A DNA stretch of 64,000 nucleotides from Candidatus Krumholzibacteriota bacterium. Its GTDB lineage: Bacteria; Krumholzibacteriota; Krumholzibacteriia; Krumholzibacteriales; Krumholzibacteriaceae. Below the pieces are notes generated by a model. The model saw only the letters and a list, made by a program, of their open reading frames with translations, did not search any database and had not been told where the DNA came from. Of the stretch, positions 56,949-64,000 are shown piece by piece (position 1 is the first letter of the stretch; every line of letters begins with the position of its first letter). Made by a program: the position numbers and the translations under genes. Location of the stretch: NCBI GenBank assembly GCA_016932415.1, contig JAFGCX010000020.1, positions 269,288-333,287 of the forward strand, in the 5' to 3' direction.

Positions 56949-58174
56949 TCGATTCATCGAAAATACGGGGTTTCGTTGTGAACAGGAATACGGCTTACGC
57001 TGCCCGTATCCTTGCCATAATGCTGCTCGTTTTCTGCGCCTCCTCCATGATCCGGCCCCTGCTCGACCTGCACATGAAACTCGTCGGCATCAACAACGGA
57101 TATATCGGCAAGGTCGCCATGATGTGGGAAGCCGGCGCTCTTGTCGCAGCAATGGCCCTGCTCCCTCTGCTCAGGAGGATCAGTTCCCGCAGGCTGCTCA
57201 TAATATCTCTATTCGTATTCTTCTCCCTTGTCATTACCTCCCCGTTTATCCATAAGACATCAGTCGCTGTCGTGGCTCGCTTCCTGATGGGCTGCATGAC
57301 GATGCTTATTCATCTGACTTGTATCGCGGGAATACTCAGGATAAACGGCAACCGCAATCACGCGACCGTTCTGGCTGTCATCACCGCTTCGGCCAGTGGA
57401 ACGAAAGCGCTCGGAACATCGGCACTGGGATTCATAGGTATCGAGGGCAACCTTTCCTTTTTCATTGTAGCTGCCATTCTCGGATTGGCAATACCACTGG
57501 CTTGTTCGGGTAATATCCCCAGCACCGGGACCGGTCAACATGATAATACCGGAATGTTCACGTCCCGTGTCTTCCCGCTGGCAGCCGCGTGGCTATTGAT
57601 ACTTGTATTCTGTGTCGGGGCGTGCCGCAATGCTCTCGTGACTTTTCTTCCCATACACGCGATCGAGATAGGATTGCGGCCGGAGACCGGTGCGATGCTG
57701 CTTTCTTCTTCATTCCTGGGAGCCCTCCTTCTTGCTATTCCCCTCGGGAAGATCGGTGACACATTCGGACACCGGAGCACTCTCGCCATAACCGCCACCT
57801 CGGTAGTAGGAGCATCGATCGTCCTGCTCCGGACCCAGAACCTGATCGGGCTTCTGGTCGCCTCTTCTTTCCTTCTGGGAGGAGGACTGATGGCCATTCG
57901 CGACCTCGGTATGGCATTCTGGACCTCCAGGCGCGAGGATAATACCGGCGTTCTGGCATGGTGCTCACTGGCTGGAGGAGTCGGATCGGGCCTCGGAATC
58001 TTCGGGACCGGGATGCTGATGGATTCCTTCGGGCCGTCAGCGCTTGGATGGGTTGTTTTCGCGACAGGCATGGTGATTCTTTTCATCGCGATGCGGACCA
58101 ATAGTCGAAACACTATGGACAGTGGACAGGTAAATCCGGTAGAAATGACTGAAAAGAGGGAGTTTGTCTCATGA
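56945..58174 (+). CDS. MFS transporter
   Basis: This is a 409-aa protein with about 12 membrane spans, typical of the major facilitator superfamily. The loop between spans 2 and 3 contains LRRISSRRLLIIS and a later one GKIGDTFGHRSTLAITA, the family A-motif region (G-x3-D-x2-G-x-[KR]). It is coupled at both ends: ATGA with the nucleotidyltransferase upstream and with the membrane-anchored protein downstream. The substrate is unknown. Confidence 0.9.
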   Translation: MIDSSKIRGFVVNRNTAYAARILAIMLLVFCASSMIRPLLDLHMKLVGINNGYIGKVAMMWEAGALVAAMALLPLLRRISSRRLLIISLFVFFSLVITSPFIHKTSVAVVARFLMGCMTMLIHLTCIAGILRINGNRNHATVLAVITASASGTKALGTSALGFIGIEGNLSFFIVAAILGLAIPLACSGNIPSTGTGQHDNTGMFTSRVFPLAAAWLLILVFCVGACRNALVTFLPIHAIEIGLRPETGAMLLSSSFLGALLLAIPLGKIGDTFGHRSTLAITATSVVGASIVLLRTQNLIGLLVASSFLLGGGLMAIRDLGMAFWTSRREDNTGVLAWCSLAGGVGSGLGIFGTGMLMDSFGPSALGWVVFATGMVILFIAMRTNSRNTMDSGQVNPVEMTEKREFVS

Positions 58175-60036
58175 TCAGCCTGAAACGGCTATCGACCATT
58201 ACATTGCGGATCCTTCTTGTCTGTATCCTGGTGGTGCTGGTCGTCCGGATGGTCTCCCTCGTTTCGTCCCGCTTGAAACTGAGGCCTTCATACAAAGACG
58301 TCAAAGAAATACTGCTGGTCGATTCTCCCTCCGGCGGAAAGCCTGACATCAGTCTCCTGTCGATCCATCCCGCCACCAGCGATCTCTGCTTCCCATATCT
58401 CGATGATGTTGTACGGTCCTTAAACATCCGCTTAAACGACATTCTGACAGTAAGCCGGGCGAGGGGCCATGATTTCCGATATGTTTTCCAGGGTGGGTAC
58501 GGTTCGGGTTTTCTGCGCCTGAATACTGTAGGGAACGACCTCGATTACAGCCTGAAGATCCATCTCGGCGAACTCGATGTCACTGGAAGGGACTCTGAAG
58601 CGGCGGCCGATGCCCTATTGAAAAGGATCGAAGAATTTCTCAATTCCTATCTCGACGTAATGATCCATGACCGCGGCCCCGAACTTGTCCCGACCTGGTT
58701 CTCGTATATGAGAAAGGGAAGACTCAGGTCGAGAAAGTTTCATCGGAAGCATCTCGCCGAATCCTTCAAAAGCCTGTGGAAGGATCGGGTCCATTACATG
58801 ATGTTCGAGAGCAGGTCCGGAACGATCGTTCCGTCAAGCGTACCCGCAGGCACACTGACGCTGTGGACACACCTGATGCCAAGTTCACACTCCAACCAGA
58901 TCAGATATACAGAGGATATGTTTCCCGGGATCCGTGAAATCAGCGTGGGCCTTTCCTTCTACGTCGATCTTGCCGATAAAGGGAGATCTTCCGGGTGGCG
59001 TTCCAGGCGTGAAGTCCCGGTGATGTGTCTGCACCCCTATTCGGGCCGCATGATAGGGCTGGACCGATACTTTATTTTTATTGCGCCGGGAGGTGAACGG
59101 TCCCGTGAGTATGTCGAGACGCAGGTCCGCAAGGACCCCGAACTGTTCACCTCCTACAGGATAAGCGTGGGCGGCGACCTTGTAGAACAGGTCGAGGTGC
59201 AGCTCGCCATGGGACTGCCGCTTAAGGCTCTAAAGCGTCTTCACCAGGCGTTAGATTACCTGAAGCCGATCTTCGACGACTCCTTCGTCGCGGAGATCGA
59301 GGAGTTTCTAGAGCGCAGGATGAACGATCCCGATGTCCTTCTCAGCGAAGAGACGCGGGTACTGGCCTCTCAGGCGGCGGCTGTCCTCTCAAACAGGACA
59401 TCGATGGATGTCTACCTTGCCTCGGGCGATCTTGCTCTCGTAATGGAGAGGATATCCGAAAATCTGGCGAAGCTCGACGCCCGGTCCAGCGCCCTGCCAT
59501 CTGTCGGCTCTTCAGGCAACAGGTTCGCCCTCATGGGCAAAAAGCTGAAATATGGATGGCTGTACGGTAATAACCCGCGCCGCAGCATCAGGGATATACT
59601 TATGGAAATAGTAGACGAGACAGAAGCGCGGACAATCGCCTGCCTCGCCGATGCTGAAGAGGAGACGAGGAGCTGGCGTCGAAGGATAGTAAGCGAGCTC
59701 GGCGCGTGTGGAGTGCGGCCGGTACCGGTCTATGGCCTTTCGAGCGACGGAATCCTTGGCGTACTGGCAGAAGATATCGAAGGCATAGCGACGATCGACG
59801 ACCTTAACCGCCTCGCCTCCGCGGACGATGATTGTTTCTGGCGATACAGGCTGATCGAGCGGGGCGAGATCCCTCCCGACAAGGATGGCAGCACTTCATA
59901 CTCTCCATCACTTCAGTGGCTTCGCCCCTCTCCCTCGGAGATCGAGGAAGCGAGGTACAGAGAAGTACGCGCCGCTCTCACTGCCGACCTTCACTGGTTC
60001 GAGCAAGGAGGGGTGAGTGAAGCGGCTAACCAGTAG
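58171..60036 (+). CDS. Membrane-anchored protein with nucleotidyltransferase-like motif
   Basis: This is a 621-aa protein not recognised as a named family. One membrane span lies at about 12-32. Then YGSGFLRLNTVGNDLDYSL shows Gly111-Ser112 and Asp123-x-Asp125, the spacing of the polymerase-beta-type nucleotidyltransferase motif. A third carboxylate is not identified. The rest is mixed alpha/beta with helical repeats (GLPLKALKRLHQALDYLK; VLASQAAAVLSNRTSMD). It overlaps the MFS gene by four bases and the next membrane-protein gene by 20 bases. The function is not known. Confidence 0.7.
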   Translation: MISLKRLSTITLRILLVCILVVLVVRMVSLVSSRLKLRPSYKDVKEILLVDSPSGGKPDISLLSIHPATSDLCFPYLDDVVRSLNIRLNDILTVSRARGHDFRYVFQGGYGSGFLRLNTVGNDLDYSLKIHLGELDVTGRDSEAAADALLKRIEEFLNSYLDVMIHDRGPELVPTWFSYMRKGRLRSRKFHRKHLAESFKSLWKDRVHYMMFESRSGTIVPSSVPAGTLTLWTHLMPSSHSNQIRYTEDMFPGIREISVGLSFYVDLADKGRSSGWRSRREVPVMCLHPYSGRMIGLDRYFIFIAPGGERSREYVETQVRKDPELFTSYRISVGGDLVEQVEVQLAMGLPLKALKRLHQALDYLKPIFDDSFVAEIEEFLERRMNDPDVLLSEETRVLASQAAAVLSNRTSMDVYLASGDLALVMERISENLAKLDARSSALPSVGSSGNRFALMGKKLKYGWLYGNNPRRSIRDILMEIVDETEARTIACLADAEEETRSWRRRIVSELGACGVRPVPVYGLSSDGILGVLAEDIEGIATIDDLNRLASADDDCFWRYRLIERGEIPPDKDGSTSYSPSLQWLRPSPSEIEEARYREVRAALTADLHWFEQGGVSEAANQ

Positions 60037-60982
60037 TCTTGCTGCATTGGCGGGGGGCGTTCTGCTGACGATAACAGGGGCGCTCAGCGCCTGGATCGTA
60101 AACACCATCCATTACAGCCGGTACCAGATCTTCGCGGCGGATTTCCGCTGCATACTTGCCGGTGAACCTTACAGCCCCGCTTTCGCTAACCGTCGCCTCG
60201 GGCCATGGACCTTCACGATGCTGGACAGGATCTTCGGATCCTCTGAGGTTACATTAAGCCTGATCGTATACGCGGCCTGCGTGGCGCTCCCATGGCTGGG
60301 ATATCTGCTCGGCCGGCGGCTTGGATGGTCGATAAAGCAGAGCCTCGGCGCGGCCGTCGTCCTCTGCGTCAGTTTCGTTCTACTGCAGGACGATTACTGG
60401 CTTATGATATGGGATCTGTACGACGTACTTTTCTTCACCTGGTTCGCTTACGCTATCTTCCGCCGGTTGTCGATCAGTCAAATGGTTCCGGTCTTTCTTA
60501 TAATGATATTCAACAGGGAGACGGCGCTGTTTGTCCCTCTCTGGTTCTTGATCCGGGGGTTTCTTGACAGAGACAGGAGGACCATGTTGACTGCAGGCCT
60601 GATGGGAATCGCCGGGGTAATCGTGACCCTCGCCTGGCGACTGCCGTACATGGGCCGAACCGGGCTTCCTCATGTCGGGGGCAATCACTTCCGCCCGACT
60701 GCCAACTGGCGCATACTACTGGGCGGAAACAATGAAGCGTGGCTCGCGCTTGCCCTGTCGATAACCGTAATCATCCTCACATGGCGTACGATCAGAGTGA
60801 CTGTGCGTGGTCGCGAGAACGAGTTCCGCGGAGTCATCGAGGCAATGAGTGTAACCGCCGCGCTGGCACTGGTGATACCTGTAGTCGGATATATCGGCGA
60901 GCTGCGCCTCTATCTGCCTGTCGCCCCGCTTATAATCTTCTCTTTTGTATCTTTGAGGAAGGGACAGTCCTTGATTACATAA
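60017..60982 (+). CDS. Polytopic membrane protein, possible GT-C-like
   Basis: This is a 321-aa protein with a GTG start after AAGGAGGGG and about nine membrane spans. The motif MIFNRETALFVPLWFL appears in many uncharacterised membrane proteins beside glycan genes; ADFRCILAGEPYSPAFANRR near the first loop is reminiscent of GT-C enzymes. It overlaps the 58171 gene by 20 bases and is the last gene of that unit. The exact role is unknown. Confidence 0.7.
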   Translation: MKRLTSSLAALAGGVLLTITGALSAWIVNTIHYSRYQIFAADFRCILAGEPYSPAFANRRLGPWTFTMLDRIFGSSEVTLSLIVYAACVALPWLGYLLGRRLGWSIKQSLGAAVVLCVSFVLLQDDYWLMIWDLYDVLFFTWFAYAIFRRLSISQMVPVFLIMIFNRETALFVPLWFLIRGFLDRDRRTMLTAGLMGIAGVIVTLAWRLPYMGRTGLPHVGGNHFRPTANWRILLGGNNEAWLALALSITVIILTWRTIRVTVRGRENEFRGVIEAMSVTAALALVIPVVGYIGELRLYLPVAPLIIFSFVSLRKGQSLIT

Positions 60983-61070
60983 CCTGTCCCTTCTATTTAT
61001 TCAATCCGACTTACAGCGCTTGCACTTACTCTGATTCAAACATTATATAAATCAGATGCTATTTCTAATT

Positions 61071-61217
61071 CTACGCGCCTTTATCTCGGCGTTGAGGTCC
61101 AATCTTATCGCAATCGCTGCAACAAATGGTTATAGGATCGCGAACGCTCCCGTTGTCATGAACAGCAGCGATATATAGATCCTTGCGGCCTAAATCAACA
61201 CCAACATGCCACATCAT
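61071..61217 (-). pseudogene. IS110-type transposase, N-terminal remnant
   Basis: A 48-codon frame from ATG 61217, with AAGAAGGAGC before it, begins MMWHVGVDLGRKDLYIAAVH and continues DNGSVRDPITI. The GVDLGRKDL segment is the start of the DEDD domain of IS110-family transposases. A TAG ends it; the catalytic middle is missing. The matching C-terminal part lies at 53981-54187 in the same orientation. Confidence 0.7.
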
Positions 61218-61240
61218 GCTCCTTCTTCTCTAAGGGAATC

Positions 61241-61276
61241 AAATGAGTTCTAAACTCATTTTAATCCACTGAGTGG
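61241..61276 (-). ncRNA. Tandem hairpins upstream of the IS110 remnant (possible bridge-RNA relic)
   Basis: AAATGAGTT (61241-61249) pairs perfectly with AACTCATTT (61253-61261), and CCAC (61266-61269) with GTGG (61273-61276). Both sit 24-60 bases upstream of the remnant transposase start, where IS110 elements encode their guide RNA. It is a tentative assignment. Confidence 0.25.
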
Positions 61277-61321
61277 AAGTTCACATGTGGCGGTTATAGT
61301 ATCAGGTCAGCCCCGGCAGTC

Positions 61322-61351
61322 TTGCAACACGTTTGCGTTCCATGTTATAAT
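61322..61351 (+). promoter_or_regulatory. Candidate promoter for 61490
   Basis: TTGCAA (61322-61327), 18 bases, then a perfect TATAAT (61346-61351). It is about 140 bases ahead of the start codon at 61490. The rest of the gap 60983-61489 holds the IS110 remnant but no intact gene. Confidence 0.5.
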
Positions 61352-61489
61352 TTGTTATACTTGAACAAGGTGATTAGATAAAATCTTTTTAACATCCAAA
61401 TCCCCACCTGTCTGCCGTACGAGGTTTGACCATAGGCAGCCCAGCCATGGTGCTGTGCTTTCGAGGTCACCGACTGAAAGGAGAAGGTT

Positions 61490-63622
61490 GTGGTATTCCA
61501 GTTTTCACTCCCTAAATCCCTGCTAGTATTCCTGACTGTCACCATAGGGGTGCTGTGCATTGCGCAGTCGTCAGCGCGAGAGCATGTGACACCGTTCCAG
61601 GAAAATAGCGGAGGTCATCAGAACATCGTCCCTACGCTTGACGGAAACAAGGAGCGCGATCCCTTACGCATTGTAGTACTGGACGGAAGTGGAGTACACG
61701 ATGTTGGTCAGCTGCACATGCACACCGGAAACTGGGGCGCCTTCGGTTCATATCCGCGTTATGACACGCCGATAAGCCTCTACCCTTCGGCGGAATGGCC
61801 GGCGGGAAGCGGGGTCGAGCACCTCAACATCGCCGGGCTCTGGGTCGGGGGTTTCAAGGATACAGGCGAAACCTGGCCAACATACCTCGTGTCGACCAGC
61901 GCCTTCGAGAATGAATTTCGTCCGACCTCTGATCCCATCGACCGCATCTACGAAACGTTCGAGGGAACGGTGGGGGGAAATAGACTCCCCTGGCCAGGCG
62001 CCGACGACGACTGCGATGGAATGATAGACGAGGATCCGCTTGACGGACACGACAACGATGGCGACGGGATGATAGACGAGGACTTCGCTGCGATCTCGCA
62101 GCAGATGTTCAGCTCCTGGTACACAGACGACCAGCCGGATGCTGCGACCGAATATCCGGAACACCAACCTATGGGTTTGAAGGTAAGGCAGGAGAGCTAC
62201 CAGTGGACCGATCCTCGTTTCGACGATTTCGTCGGAGCCTCTTTCACGATCACGAATACAGGCCTGGATAATCTTAAAGGGATTTATACGGGGTTCCTGC
62301 TCGACTTTGATTCAGGGTCCGCAGAGGACGAAACCCCGTGGGAAGACCTGTTCGCATACTGGGAAGGAACAAAAGAAACCGAGCTTGGCCCGGCTTCGAT
62401 CCAGATGGTTTATCTTTGCAACAAAAAAAACGGGGAGATTGTGAGCTATATGGCAATAATGCTCCTCGGACACACTATAAGCGCCGATGGTATAACGGCT
62501 CCCTCGACCGTCAAAATCACATCTTTCCATGAGTTCAGTGGAGATAAACCGTTCGAGAATGGCGGGGATCCGAATAACGATTTTCAGCGGTATGAGCTCA
62601 TGTCCAGTTCTTCCATAACCAGCAGTTCAGGGACGCCCAGCGACGTTCGTGGGCTGATCAACACGGGAGATTTCGAGCTGGGCATCGGCGAATCGATTGA
62701 ATATGATATTGGATTCGTCTGTGGAGCCACATTCGACGAACTCCTCGACAACGCGGCCAGGTGTCAGAGGTTCTACGACGGCCTCTGGTTCGATATCGAC
62801 CACGATCCGACGACGGGCGAAAGCGGACGAGAGACGCAGGTGCACTGGATCCTCGAACGACCCATGATAATGGCTAACCTCGACATTAAACCTGGATCCT
62901 GCCCGAACCCGTTCAACATGAAAGTCTTTGATTTTCTCACCAGCGGGAATCCTCATAAGGGAGGAGTGCTCCCGGTGGCGATCATCGGAAACGAGAATTT
63001 CAACGTACGCGACATCGACCTCGAAACAGTCACTCTGGAAGAGGTCAAGCCCCTGAAACAGGGATGCGCTTACGAGGATGTATCGGCGCCTCTTGATATG
63101 GGATCTGAATGCGGTTGTGCCGTAACCGGTCCCGATGGGTATGATGACCTCGTCTTAAAGTTCAGCAAGCAGAAGATAGCGGAAGCGATGCTTTGTTCAG
63201 GCCTGCCTGAGGCTGGCCAGAACGCGGTACTAGTCATGAAGGGTAACTTGTATGACGGCACACCGTTCGAGGCGACAGACTGTATACTTTTTGTCGGGCC
63301 GACCCCCGGGATCGATCCTGGCAGCCATAACTTGCTTACGGTGACAAAGACCTGTCTGTACGGGGCGAGCCCCAATCCGTTCAACCCATCGACGACGCTC
63401 AGGTACGAGATCGCCTTGCCCGGTCGCGTGACCCTTATTGTTTACGATATCAGCGGCCGACTAGTTCGATCTCTCGTCGATCGCGAGATGGGCGCGGGGC
63501 ATTACGAAGCTATATGGGATGGCAGAAGCGAAAGCGGCTCGAAAGTGGCGAGCGGCATTTACTTTTATAAACTGTCGGCACCAGGATTCATGGAGACGAA
63601 AAAACTCGTTCTTCTTAAATAA
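61490..63622 (+). CDS. Secreted protein with calcium-binding-like repeat and C-terminal FlgD/T9SS-type sorting domain
   Basis: This is a 710-aa protein with a GTG start after AAAGGAGAAG. The signal peptide is at about 1-28. A segment near 175-205 has acidic repeats (DDDCDGMIDEDPLDGHDNDG and GDGMIDED), as in thrombospondin type 3/dockerin-like calcium sites. The central region is beta-rich. A Cys-containing domain (about 460-610: LDIKPGSCPNPFNM and CGCAVTGPDGYDDLVLKFS) precedes the terminal module PNPFNPSTTLRYEIAL, VTLIVYDISGRLVRSLVD, YEAIWDGRSESG, SGIYFYKLSA and KLVLLK. It should be exported and anchored at the surface. Confidence 0.85.
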   Translation: MVFQFSLPKSLLVFLTVTIGVLCIAQSSAREHVTPFQENSGGHQNIVPTLDGNKERDPLRIVVLDGSGVHDVGQLHMHTGNWGAFGSYPRYDTPISLYPSAEWPAGSGVEHLNIAGLWVGGFKDTGETWPTYLVSTSAFENEFRPTSDPIDRIYETFEGTVGGNRLPWPGADDDCDGMIDEDPLDGHDNDGDGMIDEDFAAISQQMFSSWYTDDQPDAATEYPEHQPMGLKVRQESYQWTDPRFDDFVGASFTITNTGLDNLKGIYTGFLLDFDSGSAEDETPWEDLFAYWEGTKETELGPASIQMVYLCNKKNGEIVSYMAIMLLGHTISADGITAPSTVKITSFHEFSGDKPFENGGDPNNDFQRYELMSSSSITSSSGTPSDVRGLINTGDFELGIGESIEYDIGFVCGATFDELLDNAARCQRFYDGLWFDIDHDPTTGESGRETQVHWILERPMIMANLDIKPGSCPNPFNMKVFDFLTSGNPHKGGVLPVAIIGNENFNVRDIDLETVTLEEVKPLKQGCAYEDVSAPLDMGSECGCAVTGPDGYDDLVLKFSKQKIAEAMLCSGLPEAGQNAVLVMKGNLYDGTPFEATDCILFVGPTPGIDPGSHNLLTVTKTCLYGASPNPFNPSTTLRYEIALPGRVTLIVYDISGRLVRSLVDREMGAGHYEAIWDGRSESGSKVASGIYFYKLSAPGFMETKKLVLLK

Positions 63623-63648
63623 TCGTAGCTTTTCTGTTATCGGCTGCA

Positions 63649-63690
63649 AAACCGGCCACCAGGTGTTCAGGAACCTGGTGGCCGGTTTTT
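63649..63690 (+). terminator. Strong Rho-independent terminator
   Basis: AAACCGGCCACCAGGT (63649-63664) pairs perfectly over 16 bases with ACCTGGTGGCCGGTTT (63673-63688), and T's follow. It closes the 61490 gene. Confidence 0.92.
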
Positions 63691-63817
63691 AACAGCTTAC
63701 AATCCCCTGAATGTATGATATTTTAATTTACAGTGTGGAGCCAGATATCTGACGCGCCGTTCGATCCGGGATCATCTCAACAGCACCATTTTTTTCGTCT
63801 GTTCGAAATCACCGGCG

Positions 63818-63946
63818 ATGAGGCCGCATAAATCCCTGGGATATCTGACGCCTGAAGAGTATGCTGAGAAGCATAAAAGTGAGGAATTTTTAACTCATGG
63901 TCTGGCTGGAAGGAGAGAAACGCTGGAGAAAGATAAACAGTTATAA
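63818..63946 (+). pseudogene. IS3-family transposase, C-terminal scrap
   Basis: The frame reads MRPHKSLGYLTPEEYAEKHK and runs to a TAA at 63944-63946. RPHxSLGYLTPxEYA is the last conserved block of IS3-family DDE transposases. The catalytic domain is missing upstream. A second short frame (63897 onwards) overlaps it. Confidence 0.6.
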
Positions 63947-64000
63947 ACTGCTCAGCAAAATCGTTGAAGGCGTGAATTTCAAGGATGGATTAGAAGCTAA
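63897..64000 (+). CDS. Unidentified partial ORF at right edge
   Basis: An open frame from ATG 63897 runs off the edge for 34 codons (MVWLEGEKRWRKINSYKLLS, then KIVEGVNFKDGLEA). It is basic and recalls the tails of some transposases, but I cannot name the family. It overlaps the IS3-like scrap in another frame, so this is probably mobile-element debris. Confidence 0.3.
   Translation, partial: MVWLEGEKRWRKINSYKLLSKIVEGVNFKDGLEA

Noticed and set aside
57535..58113. 192-codon minus-strand frame in the MFS gene
   Set aside because: It is rich in Arg/Pro/Ser, antisense to membrane spans, with no start signal.

Overview
The window looks like a contig from an uncultured Gram-negative bacterium of the FCB/Krumholzibacteriota-Eisenbacteria-Latescibacterota neighbourhood. 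Three large secreted proteins (4827-8468, 10671-12686, 61490-63622) end in a FlgD-like / T9SS type A-like sorting module. There are also an Omp85-type and a PorV/PorQ-like outer-membrane barrel, several lipoboxes, a tricorn-type S41 protease and an ECF sigma operon with DUF4097 and bactofilin-like partners. The phylum is inferred from domain style, not proven.

Layout. (1) 1-4549, minus strand: an envelope operon reading ECF sigma factor, DUF4097 protein, zinc-finger anti-sigma factor, multi-pass bactofilin-like protein, then an Omp85/POTRA protein cut by the left edge. (2) 4827-8468, minus: a 1.2-kaa secreted protein. (3) 8717-10585, plus: enolase, an FtsB-like division protein, an initiator tRNA and a terminator. 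(4) 10671-19678, minus: secreted PHP-type protein, lipoprotein, C1B-like peptidase and tricorn-like protease. (5) 20004-24998, plus: lipoprotein, outer-membrane barrel, DGK1/VTE5-like membrane enzyme and DUF4230 protein. (6) 25.2-53.5 kb: a visibly more AT-rich island for a surface glycan or glycoconjugate. It has three transcription units: 29646 to 25443 (minus), 29983 to 48365 (plus) and 53401 to 48401 (minus). It encodes six radical SAM enzymes (three cobalamin-binding type, three SPASM type), a CapK/PaaK-like adenylate-forming enzyme, an FrhB-like Fe-S protein, a polysaccharide pyruvyl transferase, a Wzx-like flippase, three NAD-dependent sugar epimerases/dehydratases, five clear glycosyltransferases, a TMTC-like GT-C/TPR protein, two methyltransferase-like proteins and a nucleotidyltransferase-fold protein. 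(7) 53.9-61.3 kb: a block of core-like base composition with a GT4 glycosyltransferase, two nucleotidyltransferase-fold proteins, an MFS transporter, a membrane-anchored protein with a hidden nucleotidyltransferase motif and a polytopic membrane protein. The C-terminal and N-terminal remnants of an IS110-type transposase flank it, in the same orientation and correct order. (8) 61490 to the end: a sorting-domain protein, a strong terminator and transposase scraps at the right edge.

The most unusual content is the radical-SAM-dense glycan island (with a 22-codon ORF coupled to a glycosyltransferase start directly after a SPASM enzyme) and the nucleotidyltransferase-rich block bracketed by IS110 halves. 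No rRNA, CRISPR array or prophage was seen. No priming glycosyl-phosphate transferase for the glycan was recognised, so the pathway is not complete in this window.
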